A stretch of 64,000 bases of DNA from Saccharomonospora viridis DSM 43017 (lineage in GTDB: Bacteria > Actinomycetota > Actinomycetes > Mycobacteriales > Pseudonocardiaceae): contig NC_013159.1 of the NCBI RefSeq assembly GCF_000023865.1, positions 1,700,001 to 1,764,000 of the forward strand, written 5' to 3'. Each line of letters opens with the position of its first letter. Within the stretch, counting starts at the first letter, position 1. Below the pieces are notes generated by a model, which had not been told where the DNA came from, made no database searches, and worked only from the letters and a program-made list of their open reading frames with translations. Shown here in pieces: positions 33,898 to 43,009 of this stretch. The translations under genes were made by a program, and so were the position numbers.

Positions 33898-35016
33898 TCA
33901 CGCGTTGGTGGGTGTGGACGAAGGACTCACCACCTGGCCGAGCACGGTGCGGAACACGTGCCGGTCCACGGTGACGGGTTCGGCGGCCAGCCAGTCGCCC
34001 AGCTGCCGTACGAACTGTTCCGGGGTCATCGGGGGCGCGTCACCGTCGTCCTGCTCGTCGGTGGTGATCTCACCCTCGCGGCTCGGGTAGAGCACCAAAG
34101 CGCCCCGTACCTCCACATCCGGCAGCAACCGGCGGAACGCCTCCACGCTGGTGGGCAACTGGGTGCCACCACCCCGGAACCGGCGCCCGTTCCGGGTGAG
34201 GGTGCCGTCCTCGGCCAGGGCGTAGTGACCCGGAAGCCACGACTTCGACTCCACCAGGACGAGTCTGCGTCCACACAGCACCGCGTGGTCGACGTCGGCG
34301 AACACCGAATCGGGCCAGGCGAGCCCGTGGAAGATCCGGACCCCGGGCAGACGTGTGAGGTAGCGCTCGAGCAACTCGGCCGTCAGTCGTTCCGCAACCT
34401 CGTCCGGTTCGGCCCCCGGAGAGCCGAACACGATCCGGTCACCGAACTCGCTGCGAAACGACCGCACCGTGCGCAGCGACTCCAGATGCCGCCGTACGAG
34501 GAGGACCGTCGCGGCCACGGCCGAGACCACGAGCAGGACCCACACCGACATCAACCACACGGAGAACGCGAACGGCAGTACCAGCGGAAGCGGTAGCAGT
34601 ACGGCACCCGCCACGGCCCCGGCCGCCGGGGCGTGTCCCGGTGAGCCCGGGTGGGCGTAGTGCACTCGGGAGACGCCCTCCATCATGCGCCACCACGGAA
34701 GGTGCGTCACATCGATGTCGGGCACGGTGGGCACGAAATCCGGGTCCTCACCGAACCGACGCGGCCTCGCCCAGCGTTCCGCGCGTCTTTCCGCCGCCAA
34801 CGCCATCGAGGGGCGTCTGCCGCGGCGGTCGTAGGCCGCACGCGACACCGGATCGGACAGGGTCTCGTAGGCCGACCGGAGCAGCTGGAATTCCTCCGCC
34901 GAACCACCCGCGTCCGGATGCGCCCGGAGAGCCAGCGCCCGGTAGGCCGACTTGATCTCCCCGGGTGTGGCGTCACGGGCGATTCCCAGTAGTTCGTAAT
35001 AGTCGACCTCGGCCAC
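33898..35016 (-). CDS. J-domain, membrane and NERD-like nuclease fusion protein
   Basis: 372 residues in three parts. Residues ~3-65 are a DnaJ J-domain with the HPD motif (LRAHPDAGG) needed to stimulate Hsp70. Around 140-175 two adjacent hydrophobic segments (VAGAVLLPLPLVLPFAF and VWVLLVVSAVAATVLLV) form a membrane hairpin. Residues ~210-330 look like a NERD/PD-(D/E)XK fold: FADVDHAVLCGRRLVLVESK contains the spaced D and ExK residues. GTG 35016 has GGGAGG at proper distance; a GTG two codons earlier does not. Role unknown; a membrane-tethered chaperone-nuclease is inference. Confidence 0.75.
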   Translation of the reverse strand: MAEVDYYELLGIARDATPGEIKSAYRALALRAHPDAGGSAEEFQLLRSAYETLSDPVSRAAYDRRGRRPSMALAAERRAERWARPRRFGEDPDFVPTVPDIDVTHLPWWRMMEGVSRVHYAHPGSPGHAPAAGAVAGAVLLPLPLVLPFAFSVWLMSVWVLLVVSAVAATVLLVRRHLESLRTVRSFRSEFGDRIVFGSPGAEPDEVAERLTAELLERYLTRLPGVRIFHGLAWPDSVFADVDHAVLCGRRLVLVESKSWLPGHYALAEDGTLTRNGRRFRGGGTQLPTSVEAFRRLLPDVEVRGALVLYPSREGEITTDEQDDGDAPPMTPEQFVRQLGDWLAAEPVTVDRHVFRTVLGQVVSPSSTPTNA

Positions 35017-35315
35017 GCTCACCTCCCGTTCGCGCGCTCACACTATGACGTGCGCGCGCGATCAGGGGACGACGGGATGTGGGTGCCCGGTGACTCGCCG
35101 TGTGCTAAAGATGATCATTTCGCCGCCGCTCGGCCACCTGTTCGCCCTTCCGGAGTCATAGCGGCACGAAAGGGTGGACACGGTTCGCGAGTGTCCCGTC
35201 CGGAATCGGGTAATCCCCCGCACAGCCGATAAACGGTGTGGCCTGACGTCAAGCTCAATGGTCCTGCCCGCATGCAGGAGAGGACCGGCCGACCACGGAA
35301 AGGATGTGGACACCG

Positions 35316-36089
35316 GTGAATATCACGGAATCGTTCAACGACGCGCTTCGGTCGGTCATCACCTTTCTGCCGAAGTTCGCCGCTTTCTTGGTGATCTTGC
35401 TCATCGGATGGTTGGTGGCGAAAGGCCTGCGTAAGCTGGTCAACGTCATATTGGAACGACTCAATTTCGACCGTGCCGTCGAACGCGGAGGCATCAAGCG
35501 CGCGTTGGAACGGTCGAAGTACGACGCCAGCGGGCTGGTGGCGGCGATCGTGTTCTACGCCGTGCTCTTGATCGCGTTGCAGATCGCGTTCGGGGTCTTC
35601 GGTCCGAACCCGGTGAGCGACCTGCTGGCGGCCATCGTGGCGTGGTTGCCACGGGCGGTCGTGGCCATCGTGATCGTCGTCGTGGCCGCGGCCATCGCCA
35701 ACGGGGTCAAGGACATCATCAACGGCACTCTCGGTGGTCTCAGTTACGGCTCCGTGTTGGCCACCGTGGCGCAGGTGTTCATCATCGGTCTCGGTGTGAT
35801 CGCCGCGCTGAACCAGATCGGTGTCGCCACCGCGGTGACGACACCCGTGTTGATCACGGTGCTCGCGACGATCGGCGCGATTCTCGCCATCGGTGTGGGT
35901 GGCGGCCTGATGCGACCCATGCAGCAGCGTTGGGAACGTTGGCTCGACCGGGCCGAGCAGGAAGTACCGAACGCCAAGGCGCAGGCCGAGGCCTACCAGC
36001 GAGGCAAGGAAGACGTCACCGGCGCTCAGACCGAGCCGATCGAGACCCAAGAGGAGCAGACCCGCACCGCCCACCCACCGCAGTCCTGA
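35316..36089 (+). CDS. CmpX/mechanosensitive-channel-like membrane protein
   Basis: About 257 residues. Four to five hydrophobic helices lie between residues ~15 and 205, including repeated conserved TM-helix segments of the CmpX family (PKFAAFLVILLIGWLVAKGL and LPRAVVAIVIVVVAAAIANG), followed by a charged cytoplasmic tail. Related proteins resemble the pore part of MscS channels. GTG 35316 is preferred because the GGAAAGG site sits directly against an earlier ATG at 35304; both remain possible. It is monocistronic and convergent with the next gene. Confidence 0.75.
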   Translation: MNITESFNDALRSVITFLPKFAAFLVILLIGWLVAKGLRKLVNVILERLNFDRAVERGGIKRALERSKYDASGLVAAIVFYAVLLIALQIAFGVFGPNPVSDLLAAIVAWLPRAVVAIVIVVVAAAIANGVKDIINGTLGGLSYGSVLATVAQVFIIGLGVIAALNQIGVATAVTTPVLITVLATIGAILAIGVGGGLMRPMQQRWERWLDRAEQEVPNAKAQAEAYQRGKEDVTGAQTEPIETQEEQTRTAHPPQS

Positions 36090-36112
36090 AGACGCGGACG
36101 AGCGGCGAAGGA

Positions 36113-36517
36113 TCAAGCGAACAACAGCGGGTCGATGTCGGAGATGTCGTCCGCGGACACGGCCTCGGCGAGGGCGCAGACCGCGAGCAGGCGGGAGGCG
36201 ATCCACCTGGCCGTGCCGGGGGACACGTCGGATTCCGGCCAGGGCGAGGTCAGGGTGTGGTGGGTCTCAGGGGTCCAACCCATTTCGGCCGCCCCGTCGA
36301 GCACGCCCTGGGCGTAGGCGGCGAGTTCCACCACGCCGAATCGGGCGCCGTCGATCGTGAGTCGCTCCTTGACGGCGGCCGCGTGTTGGTCGACGTAGGC
36401 GAGCGAGCCCGGATCGAGGGTCGAGGTGCTCAATCCGGCCGAGGCGAGTCGCTCGGCGAGGGAATCCAGATCACGCCGGGCGTAGGCCACCTGCCGCGCG
36501 CCTGACAACCAACTCAT
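36113..36517 (-). CDS. Conserved actinobacterial hypothetical protein
   Basis: 134 residues, no signal peptide or membrane segment. The sequence is rich in alanine and helical, with conserved-looking WLSGARQVAYARRDLDSLAE at the N-terminus. It recalls small DUF6401-type proteins of actinomycetes, but I am not certain of that. ATG 36517 begins the compact protein; the open frame continues upstream into the promoter region without support. It is 23 bases from the convergent membrane-protein gene. Confidence 0.55.
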   Translation of the reverse strand: MSWLSGARQVAYARRDLDSLAERLASAGLSTSTLDPGSLAYVDQHAAAVKERLTIDGARFGVVELAAYAQGVLDGAAEMGWTPETHHTLTSPWPESDVSPGTARWIASRLLAVCALAEAVSADDISDIDPLLFA

Positions 36518-36748
36518 GGCGGCACAGCATACGAAAGTGTTATGTGCCGCCGAGCAGAGGGCCGTCGACGCGGTGGGCTCCTTCGCACATCGCTCTGCCG
36601 AGGCGGCGGGATAATCGGAAAGTATCCCCAATTTCGGGCTTTTCGGGCCCCGTGCTTCCGTGGCGCTCCGTCCTCCAGGGCTTGCCGGACCTAAGCGGTC
36701 ACTGTGATCGTGACGCTCTAGTCTGTCGGGTGACAGGAGGGTCCATAG

Positions 36749-38428
36749 GTGAGTGAGGGCGACAAAACACTGATCGCGGGGCGTTACCGCCTGGAAAGCC
36801 AGATCGGCAGTGGCGCTATGGGCGTCGTCTGGCGTGCCATCGACGTCCGCCTCGACCGGCCGGTGGCGATGAAGCAACTGCTGCTACCGCCGGGGTTGAA
36901 CGAGAACGAGACGGAGTTGGCGCGGCAACGAGCCGCTCGGGAAGGGCGGATCGCGGCCCGACTGCAGCACCCGAACGCCATCTCGGTGTACAACGTCGTG
37001 GACCACGACGGGCAACCCGTGCTCGTGATGGAGTACCTGCCGTCACGCAGTCTCTCCGACGTGCTGGAGGAGCGCGGCACCCTGCCCCCGCGGGAGGCGG
37101 CGCGCATCGGGGCGCAGGTCGCGGCGGCGCTCACCGCCGCACACGAGGCGGGTGTCATCCACCGCGACGTCAAACCCGGCAACATCCTCCTCGCCGAGAA
37201 CGGCACCGCGAAGATCACCGACTTCGGTATCTCCCGCGCCGCGGGTGACGTCACCCTGACCAGCACGGGCCTGTTGGCGGGCACTCCCGCGTTCCTGGCA
37301 CCCGAGACGGCCCGGGGTTCCGAACCCGGGCCGGCCGCCGACGTGTTCTCCCTCGGCGCCACCCTGTACGCGGCGGTGGAGGGTAGGCCGCCGTTCGAGA
37401 ACCCCGGCAACGAGATCGCCATGCTGCACGTGGTGGCCGCCGGCGTCATCATCCCGCCCCAGCAGGCCGGGGAACTCGACGCGCCACTGCGCTCCATGCT
37501 GAACTCCGAACCGCAAGGACGCCCGACCATGGCGCAGGTCGAGGAACTCCTGCGCGCGATCGCCGAAGGGCGTTCCGCCGGCGCCGACGCCCCCACACTG
37601 CCCGCGTCACCGCCCGTGCGCGGCTCGACGCGCGTGGACATGCAATTGGCCGCCCCCACCGGTCCGCCGACGAGGAGTCACCCCGTCCCGACGCAAAGCC
37701 ACCCGACGCCGCGTCCCCAGCCGACACCCACGTCGGTGGACAGAGCGGTTCAGGCCGCGCCGCCCCCCTCGTCTCATCCGGAAGAGAGCACCACCGGACG
37801 CTCGCGGTCACGGATGGTGACCGTCGCCTTGTCGGTGCTCGCGGCGGCCGCCGTGGGGATTCTCGTGGCCGAGCTGCTGGTGGGCGGTTCCGACGCCTCC
37901 GCCGGGGCGGACACCGGCGCGGAGCAGACCACGACCACCCCGGCACCGACCTCCGAGGCCCCACCGCCCACATCGGAGACGCCCGAGACGCCGACGCCCA
38001 CGCAGCAGCCCACGTCGAGCACACCCACCCAGGAGCTACCCGCGCCCGCCGAGCTCGAACGGACGGTCGTCGATTACTACTCGCTGTTGCCCCACAACAT
38101 GGAGCAGGCATGGCACTATCTGGGGCCGGACCTCCGCGAGCATCCGGAAGAGCCGGGAAGCATGAAGAGGTACATCCTCTTCTGGTCGACCATCGAGGAC
38201 GTCAGCATCGTCGACGGCCCGAGAGCGGTCGGTGGGCACCTCGTGGAAGTGCAACTCGACTTCACCGTGCAAGGAAAGGGCGTCATCCGCGAGACGCATC
38301 GACTGGGCATGATCGTGGAGGACGGCCGCATCCTCATCAACACCGACGAGGTCTTGTCGATCACCGAACTCGATGGTCCGGACGACGATGACGACGACGA
38401 TGACGATTCACACGACGAGGACGACTGA
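36749..38428 (+). CDS. Transmembrane Ser/Thr protein kinase (PknB-like)
   Basis: 559 residues. The kinase domain (~10-270) has all key motifs: GSGAMGVV loop, AMKQ lysine, HRDVKPGN catalytic loop, TDFGIS and APE. A Pro/Thr-rich linker (~280-350) leads to one transmembrane helix (~355-378), a second Pro/Thr-rich extracellular stretch and a ~110-residue outer domain (LERTVVDYYSLLPHN... onward) that looks NTF2-like. It ends in an unusual acidic tail with nine consecutive aspartates. It has no PASTA repeats. GTG 36749 follows GGAGGG. Ligand and targets unknown. Confidence 0.9.
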   Translation: MSEGDKTLIAGRYRLESQIGSGAMGVVWRAIDVRLDRPVAMKQLLLPPGLNENETELARQRAAREGRIAARLQHPNAISVYNVVDHDGQPVLVMEYLPSRSLSDVLEERGTLPPREAARIGAQVAAALTAAHEAGVIHRDVKPGNILLAENGTAKITDFGISRAAGDVTLTSTGLLAGTPAFLAPETARGSEPGPAADVFSLGATLYAAVEGRPPFENPGNEIAMLHVVAAGVIIPPQQAGELDAPLRSMLNSEPQGRPTMAQVEELLRAIAEGRSAGADAPTLPASPPVRGSTRVDMQLAAPTGPPTRSHPVPTQSHPTPRPQPTPTSVDRAVQAAPPPSSHPEESTTGRSRSRMVTVALSVLAAAAVGILVAELLVGGSDASAGADTGAEQTTTTPAPTSEAPPPTSETPETPTPTQQPTSSTPTQELPAPAELERTVVDYYSLLPHNMEQAWHYLGPDLREHPEEPGSMKRYILFWSTIEDVSIVDGPRAVGGHLVEVQLDFTVQGKGVIRETHRLGMIVEDGRILINTDEVLSITELDGPDDDDDDDDDSHDEDD

Positions 38429-38470
38429 CCCCTCGTTGTGTGGCTGCTCGTCGGGGTAGGAATCGTCAGG

Positions 38471-38821
38471 TCAGGACCACCGGTCGCCCTTGGGACGGCC
38501 GGGCTGGGCCGGAACACCGTGTGGCGGGGGACTCGCCCCCTTCGTTTCCTCGCCGCTTATCGCGGAGCCGTGTCGGGTGCCCCCGGGCTGTTCCGGGCGG
38601 ATGTCGTGTCGCCCCGAGGTCGGGGTGGCACCCTGCTTCAGCTCCTCCAACCTGGTGTGCATCGCCATCACCACCGGTAACCGGTCGGCGTGTTCCTGTT
38701 CGTAGGCGAGGAGCTGTTCGAGCTCTTCGGTCGTCAGTGAACGGATGCGGTCGCGTAGCGCGGGGACGGGAAGGTGGTCGTAGTCGGCCAGGGGCAGCTC
38801 GTCGCGACGTGGCGCGCTCAT
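38471..38821 (-). CDS. Conserved actinobacterial hypothetical protein
   Basis: 116 residues. The N-terminal half (DYDHLPVPALRDRIRSL, TTEELEQLLAYEQEHADR) is strongly helical and looks like the short conserved module of actinobacterial lipid-droplet-associated or DUF8129-like proteins; the C-terminal half is polar and probably disordered. AAAGGAGAACGCTC precedes the ATG. No function can be assigned. Confidence 0.65.
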   Translation of the reverse strand: MSAPRRDELPLADYDHLPVPALRDRIRSLTTEELEQLLAYEQEHADRLPVVMAMHTRLEELKQGATPTSGRHDIRPEQPGGTRHGSAISGEETKGASPPPHGVPAQPGRPKGDRWS

Positions 38822-38960
38822 GAGCGTTCTCCTTTCTGCCCACCGAGCCTCGTCGGGGACGGAGCCGATGCCCGTGTCGGACGTCGGCGTCGAGCGATCC
38901 GGGGCTTCAGCCGGGCTGTGCCCACAACCTTCCCGCCCGGCCTCGGGGCAAAACCGTTGA

Positions 38961-39674
38961 TCACTCCAGGTCGTACAGCGCGTATGCCGACCGGATCACC
39001 GGCTGGGCCACGTTGCGCACCCGCACACCACCGGGGGTGACTCCGTGTTCGCACCCTCTGTGGGCGTGTCCGTGCAGTGCCAGCGCGGTTTCCGCCTCGT
39101 CGACGGCCTCCCCGAGCTGATAGGCCCCGAGGAACGGATAGATCTCGAACGGTTCGCCGTGCAACGTGTCCGGGATGGGCGCGTAGTGCATCAACGCCAC
39201 CCGCACGTCGACGTCCAGGGCCTCCAGTGCTGACCGGAGCCTGTCGGCGACCTCCTGGGTGTGGCCGACGAACTTCTTCATCTCCGGTTCGCCGAACGCG
39301 CTCGCGCAACGTCCCTCGAATCCGCCGCCGAAGCCCTTCGCCCCGGCGATCCCCACCGTCTGCCCGTTCACCGGCAACACCGCACCGTTGCCTTCCAGCA
39401 CCCGGATGCCGCTTTCGCCGAACAGGATCTCGGTCACCTCGTCGACCGCGTCACTGTGATAGTCGTGGTTGCCGAGCACCGCGTACACCGGCAACCCCAG
39501 ATCGTGGAATTCGTGGGCGACGATGCGGGCTTCCGCGGGAGTGCCGTGCCGGGTGAGATCGCCCGCCAGCAACAACACGTCCGCACGCTCGCTCACGTGC
39601 TCCAGCGCCGGCCGTAGCCGGCCCTGCGCGTCCTCGCCGAGGTGGACGTCTCCCACCGCCGCGATCCGGATCAT
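38961..39674 (-). CDS. Calcineurin-like metallophosphoesterase
   Basis: 237 residues with the full two-metal site: GDVHL near residue 8, AGDLTRHG near 38, GNHDYHSD near 69, MHYAP near 162 and GHAHRG near 200. Family members hydrolyse phosphodiesters or phosphomonoesters of nucleotides, proteins or lipids; the substrate is not evident. The ATG overlaps the stop of the BON-domain gene (ATGA), so both are likely co-expressed. Confidence 0.88.
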   Translation of the reverse strand: MIRIAAVGDVHLGEDAQGRLRPALEHVSERADVLLLAGDLTRHGTPAEARIVAHEFHDLGLPVYAVLGNHDYHSDAVDEVTEILFGESGIRVLEGNGAVLPVNGQTVGIAGAKGFGGGFEGRCASAFGEPEMKKFVGHTQEVADRLRSALEALDVDVRVALMHYAPIPDTLHGEPFEIYPFLGAYQLGEAVDEAETALALHGHAHRGCEHGVTPGGVRVRNVAQPVIRSAYALYDLE

Positions 39675-39955
39675 CGCAACACCTCGGAGTCGGGCGGTTC
39701 GGCCACCTCGACGACGCGGACGTCGTTGTGCACCCGAAGGTGCGGCTCCTGCTCGTGCAGGACCTTGTCGAGCTGGTCCTTGTATTCCTGGGACGACACC
39801 GTTCCGCTCAGATAAGCGTGCTCTCCCCGCACGTCGACCTGCAGACCCAGTTCGGCCGTTCGGGGATCCTCCGCCAGCGCGCGGCGGAGTCGGGCCGCGC
39901 GGTATTCCGGAGCCTCTTCGAAACGGTGTTCCTCACCATGGCCCTTGCTCTGCAT
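39671..39955 (-). CDS. BON-domain protein
   Basis: 94 residues. A BON fold covers about residues 20-85 (RLRRALAEDPRTAELGLQVDV, then YLSGTVSSQEYKDQLDKVL). BON domains bind phospholipid or other proteins at the envelope, but this one lacks a signal peptide, so it is probably cytoplasmic. AAAGGAGAGGCAC precedes ATG 39955. It overlaps the end of the upstream nucleotidyltransferase gene by 23 bases. Confidence 0.8.
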   Translation of the reverse strand: MQSKGHGEEHRFEEAPEYRAARLRRALAEDPRTAELGLQVDVRGEHAYLSGTVSSQEYKDQLDKVLHEQEPHLRVHNDVRVVEVAEPPDSEVLR

Positions 39956-40535
39956 GTGCCTCTCCTTTCGCGTGGGCGAGTTGCCGGCCATCGACGATGT
40001 CGAGGTCAGCGAGCAGGGTCAGAAACGCCCGTGCGTAGGGGGAGTGGCCGGTCTGCCGGGACACCTCCACCCAATCGATCTTCTCGCGTACGGCACGGGC
40101 GATCAGGAGCAGCGGAGCGAAGTCGCAACGGTGGGCGTTCAAGATCAGCAGTTTGTCGACCATGAGGTCGGTCGCCGGTATCACCGGTGCCGTTGTGGCT
40201 CCCACCCGGAGCTCCTCTGCTCGGTCGAGCCGCTCCGGGGTCACCGGTCTGCCACTCGGACGGAAGATCAGATCGACCAGGCAGTCGCCGTCGTAGACCT
40301 TGAGCAGCCAATCCTCGGGGGGATTGACGGCACGCATCCCCGCTGCGACCAACACCTTTCGGGCTTCAGGGGCGTCCTGCTCGGTGACGAAGACGTCCAC
40401 GTCGTGTTCGGAGGCCGGTCCGCCGTGCGCGTACACGGCGCAGCCACCGGCGAGCGCGAAATGCACCTCGTGGGAACGGAGGGTGTTCGCCACGCGCATC
40501 GCCGTGCGCAGCAGCTGGTCGGGTTCGGCCTCCAC
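39933..40535 (-). CDS. Nucleotidyltransferase-fold protein
   Basis: 200 residues. ALAGGCAVYAHGG near residue 28 followed by SEHDVDVFV gives the G-G...D-x-D motif of minimal nucleotidyltransferases; a second carboxylate lies in CLVDLIF near 85. It resembles stand-alone MNT/AbiEii-type or DUF6036-type proteins, which may be toxins or antibiotic-modifying enzymes; no partner antitoxin is beside it. GTG 40535 lacks an obvious ribosome site. It is first of a leftward group with the BON and phosphoesterase genes. Confidence 0.7.
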   Translation of the reverse strand: MEAEPDQLLRTAMRVANTLRSHEVHFALAGGCAVYAHGGPASEHDVDVFVTEQDAPEARKVLVAAGMRAVNPPEDWLLKVYDGDCLVDLIFRPSGRPVTPERLDRAEELRVGATTAPVIPATDLMVDKLLILNAHRCDFAPLLLIARAVREKIDWVEVSRQTGHSPYARAFLTLLADLDIVDGRQLAHAKGEAHAEQGPW

Positions 40536-40850
40536 TGCATGCGGTTACCCGAGAGCAACGAGGGTATGCCCCTTGCCGGAGGTGGAGCACGATGTCGATG
40601 TCGCGGCCCAGTCCGATCCAGATGCGGGAACACCTCTCCGGCGGGGACCATCCGTGCGTCCGGAGCGAGCTCGTCCGACACGCCCGTGGCCGGGGCGCGG
40701 GCGCCGACGTGCTCCAGCGTTTGGAGTCGATGCCCGACCGTACCTGTGACGGTCGCAGCGCCGGCAGCGCGGAAATTCTTTGAAAGCTGAGCCGCCGCCA
40801 CGCCCCTTCGCAACCGTTTCTCAGTCGAACTCACGAGGTGATGCACGCCG

Positions 40851-42251
40851 ATGACCGATCTCGCCGTGGAACTCGACCTGCCGTCGGCGGAGCCCGCCGA
40901 CCCGAACAGCATCCGCATCGAGAACCCCGTCGACGGCAGTCTGGTCGGACGGGTCGCCATGGCCACCCCCGAGGAGGTGGCCGGTGCCGTCGCCGAGGCG
41001 AAAAGCGCGTTTCCGGGCTGGGCTGCGACGTCAGCCGATCAGCGTGCCGCAGCGCTTCGGGCCGCCGCCGACGCACTCGCAGACCGCGCGGCCGATTTGG
41101 CGAAGGTGAACGCGGCGGAGACGGGACGACCTGTCGCCGAAGCGCGGGAGGGTGTGCTCGCCGGGGTGTCGACGCTGCGACAGTACGCCGAACTGGGCCC
41201 ACTCCATCGCGGCCGTTCCCTGTTGGGCGGGAATTCCGCGACCGACCTCATGGTGCCCGAACCGCGGGGTGTGGTGGCGGTGTTGACCCCGTGGAACGAT
41301 CCGGTCGCTGTGGCCTGTGGTCTGGTGGGGGCCGCGCTGGTCACGGGCAACACCGTGGTGGCGAAACCCAGCGAACGGTGTCCGCACACGGGACTGTTGT
41401 TCGGTGAGGTGTTACGTCCTCACTTCCCCGAAGGGGTGGTGAGGCATCTCGCCGGGGACGGCACCGTCGGAGCGTGGTTGGCCGGTAACGCCGATCTCGA
41501 TGTGATCGCACACGTCGGCAGCACCACCACGGGCCGTGAACTGGCCGCCGTGGCGGCCGGCACGGGCGCGAAGGTGCTGTTGGAGAACGGCGGCAACGAT
41601 CCGTTGCTTGTGGACGGTGATGTGGACCCGGTGTGGGCCGCCGAGCAGGCCGCCACGGGCGCGTTCGCCAACAGCGGCCAGATCTGTGTCGCCGTGGAAC
41701 GGATCTTCGTGCACCGGGATGTCGCCGCCGCCTTCCTCGACGCGCTCATCGCGGCGGCCGAACGCACCGGGATGTCGCCGCTGGTGGATGCACGGCATCG
41801 GGACGCCGTGCACGAGCAGGTCACCGACGCCGTCGCCGCCGGTGCCCGACTGCAGGTCGGAGGGGTGATCCCCGACGGTCCCGGGTCCCTGTACCCCGCT
41901 ACGGTGCTCACCGACTGCGAACCGGGGATGCGGGTGTGGCGGGAGGAGACGTTCGGTCCTGTGGCACCGGTGTGCGTGGTGGCCGACTTCGCCGAGGGAC
42001 TCGCCCGCGCCCGCGACGACGACTACGGTCTCGCCGCGACTGTGCTGACGCGTTCGATGGAGCACGCTCAGCGTGCCTGGCGTGAGCTTCCCGTGGGCAC
42101 GGTCAAGGTGAACTCCGTGTTCGGCGGCGCCCCCGGAGGCGCGGCGCATCCGAGGAGGGCCAGCGGCCACGGCTACGGCTACGGACCTGAACTGCTGGAC
42201 GAGTTCACCGCCACCAAGGTCGTCCACATCGAGCCCGCGCCCGCGCCGTAG
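40851..42251 (+). CDS. Aldehyde dehydrogenase
   Basis: 466-residue NAD(P)-dependent aldehyde dehydrogenase. The Rossmann part contains LTPWNDPVAV near residue 145 and KPSERCPHTG near 170; the catalytic glutamate is in LLENGGNDP near 245, the nucleophilic cysteine in NSGQICVAVER near 280, and the EETFGPV motif near 365. The LENGG variant replaces the usual LELGG. It stands alone, with ATG 40851 after GAGGTGATGCACGCCG. Substrate unknown. Confidence 0.9.
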   Translation: MTDLAVELDLPSAEPADPNSIRIENPVDGSLVGRVAMATPEEVAGAVAEAKSAFPGWAATSADQRAAALRAAADALADRAADLAKVNAAETGRPVAEAREGVLAGVSTLRQYAELGPLHRGRSLLGGNSATDLMVPEPRGVVAVLTPWNDPVAVACGLVGAALVTGNTVVAKPSERCPHTGLLFGEVLRPHFPEGVVRHLAGDGTVGAWLAGNADLDVIAHVGSTTTGRELAAVAAGTGAKVLLENGGNDPLLVDGDVDPVWAAEQAATGAFANSGQICVAVERIFVHRDVAAAFLDALIAAAERTGMSPLVDARHRDAVHEQVTDAVAAGARLQVGGVIPDGPGSLYPATVLTDCEPGMRVWREETFGPVAPVCVVADFAEGLARARDDDYGLAATVLTRSMEHAQRAWRELPVGTVKVNSVFGGAPGGAAHPRRASGHGYGYGPELLDEFTATKVVHIEPAPAP

Positions 42252-42382
42252 CTTTCCCGACAGCAACCGGGTTCGGGCGGCGGTGGGGACCCCACCCGGC
42301 TCATGCGGCGCGGTTTGCCGCCCGGGCCGGGTAGGCGATGCGGTGACGGCCACTGGAAGATCGGTGAGTCAGGTCGGGGCCG

Positions 42383-42928
42383 TCAACGGGCGAACAGTCC
42401 GACGAGCGTGTCGGTGGCCAGGATGTGTTCATCGACGGCGGCGTGGACGTCCTCCGCCGAGGCGCCCTCGCCGAGTCCGAGGGGCCGGTCCACGGCGTAG
42501 AGTCGGAAGAAGTAGCGATGCTCCCCGTCGCCCACGGGGGGCTGCGGTCCGCTCCAACCCAGCTCGCCGAAGTCGTTTTGGCCGAGCTCGGCGCCCGCCG
42601 AGAGCGCGTCGTCGATCCTGGCTGTCTCAGGTGGGATCGACGTGACGACCCAGTGTGTGAACACGCCCCCGGGCGCGTCCGGATCCTCGCACAGCAGAGC
42701 CAACTCCTCCGTACCCTCGGGTACCCGCGTCCATTCCAACGGCGGTACCTCGTTACCACCCTGCCGGGAATAGCGTTGCGGGATCGAGGCGCCTTCGGAG
42801 AAGGCCGGACTGCGCAGCTCCAGGTCGGACGCGGGGGAGTGGGACGGCCCGGCGGACGACACATCACCCCGACCGGTGTCCCGGGCGCCTTCCGGACCGG
42901 TCGCACGGTCCCGTGCCTGGTCGGCCAT
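42383..42928 (-). CDS. YbhB/YbcL-type phosphatidylethanolamine-binding family protein
   Basis: 181 residues. A polar ~50-residue N-terminal extension precedes the PEBP core, with RQGGNEVPPLEW, CEDPDAPGGVFTHWVV near residue 95 and HRYFFRLYAVD near 140, which form the anion-binding pocket of the family. No export signal is visible. AAAGGAGCCGGCG precedes ATG 42928. Function of bacterial members is unclear. Confidence 0.87.
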   Translation of the reverse strand: MADQARDRATGPEGARDTGRGDVSSAGPSHSPASDLELRSPAFSEGASIPQRYSRQGGNEVPPLEWTRVPEGTEELALLCEDPDAPGGVFTHWVVTSIPPETARIDDALSAGAELGQNDFGELGWSGPQPPVGDGEHRYFFRLYAVDRPLGLGEGASAEDVHAAVDEHILATDTLVGLFAR

Positions 42929-43009
42929 CGCCGGCTCCTTTCTCGCCTTTCCCGAGTGGGTGTCCCTTTTTCGCGTTCCCTTGTCCGGGTGACACAAACC
43001 TGTGGGACT

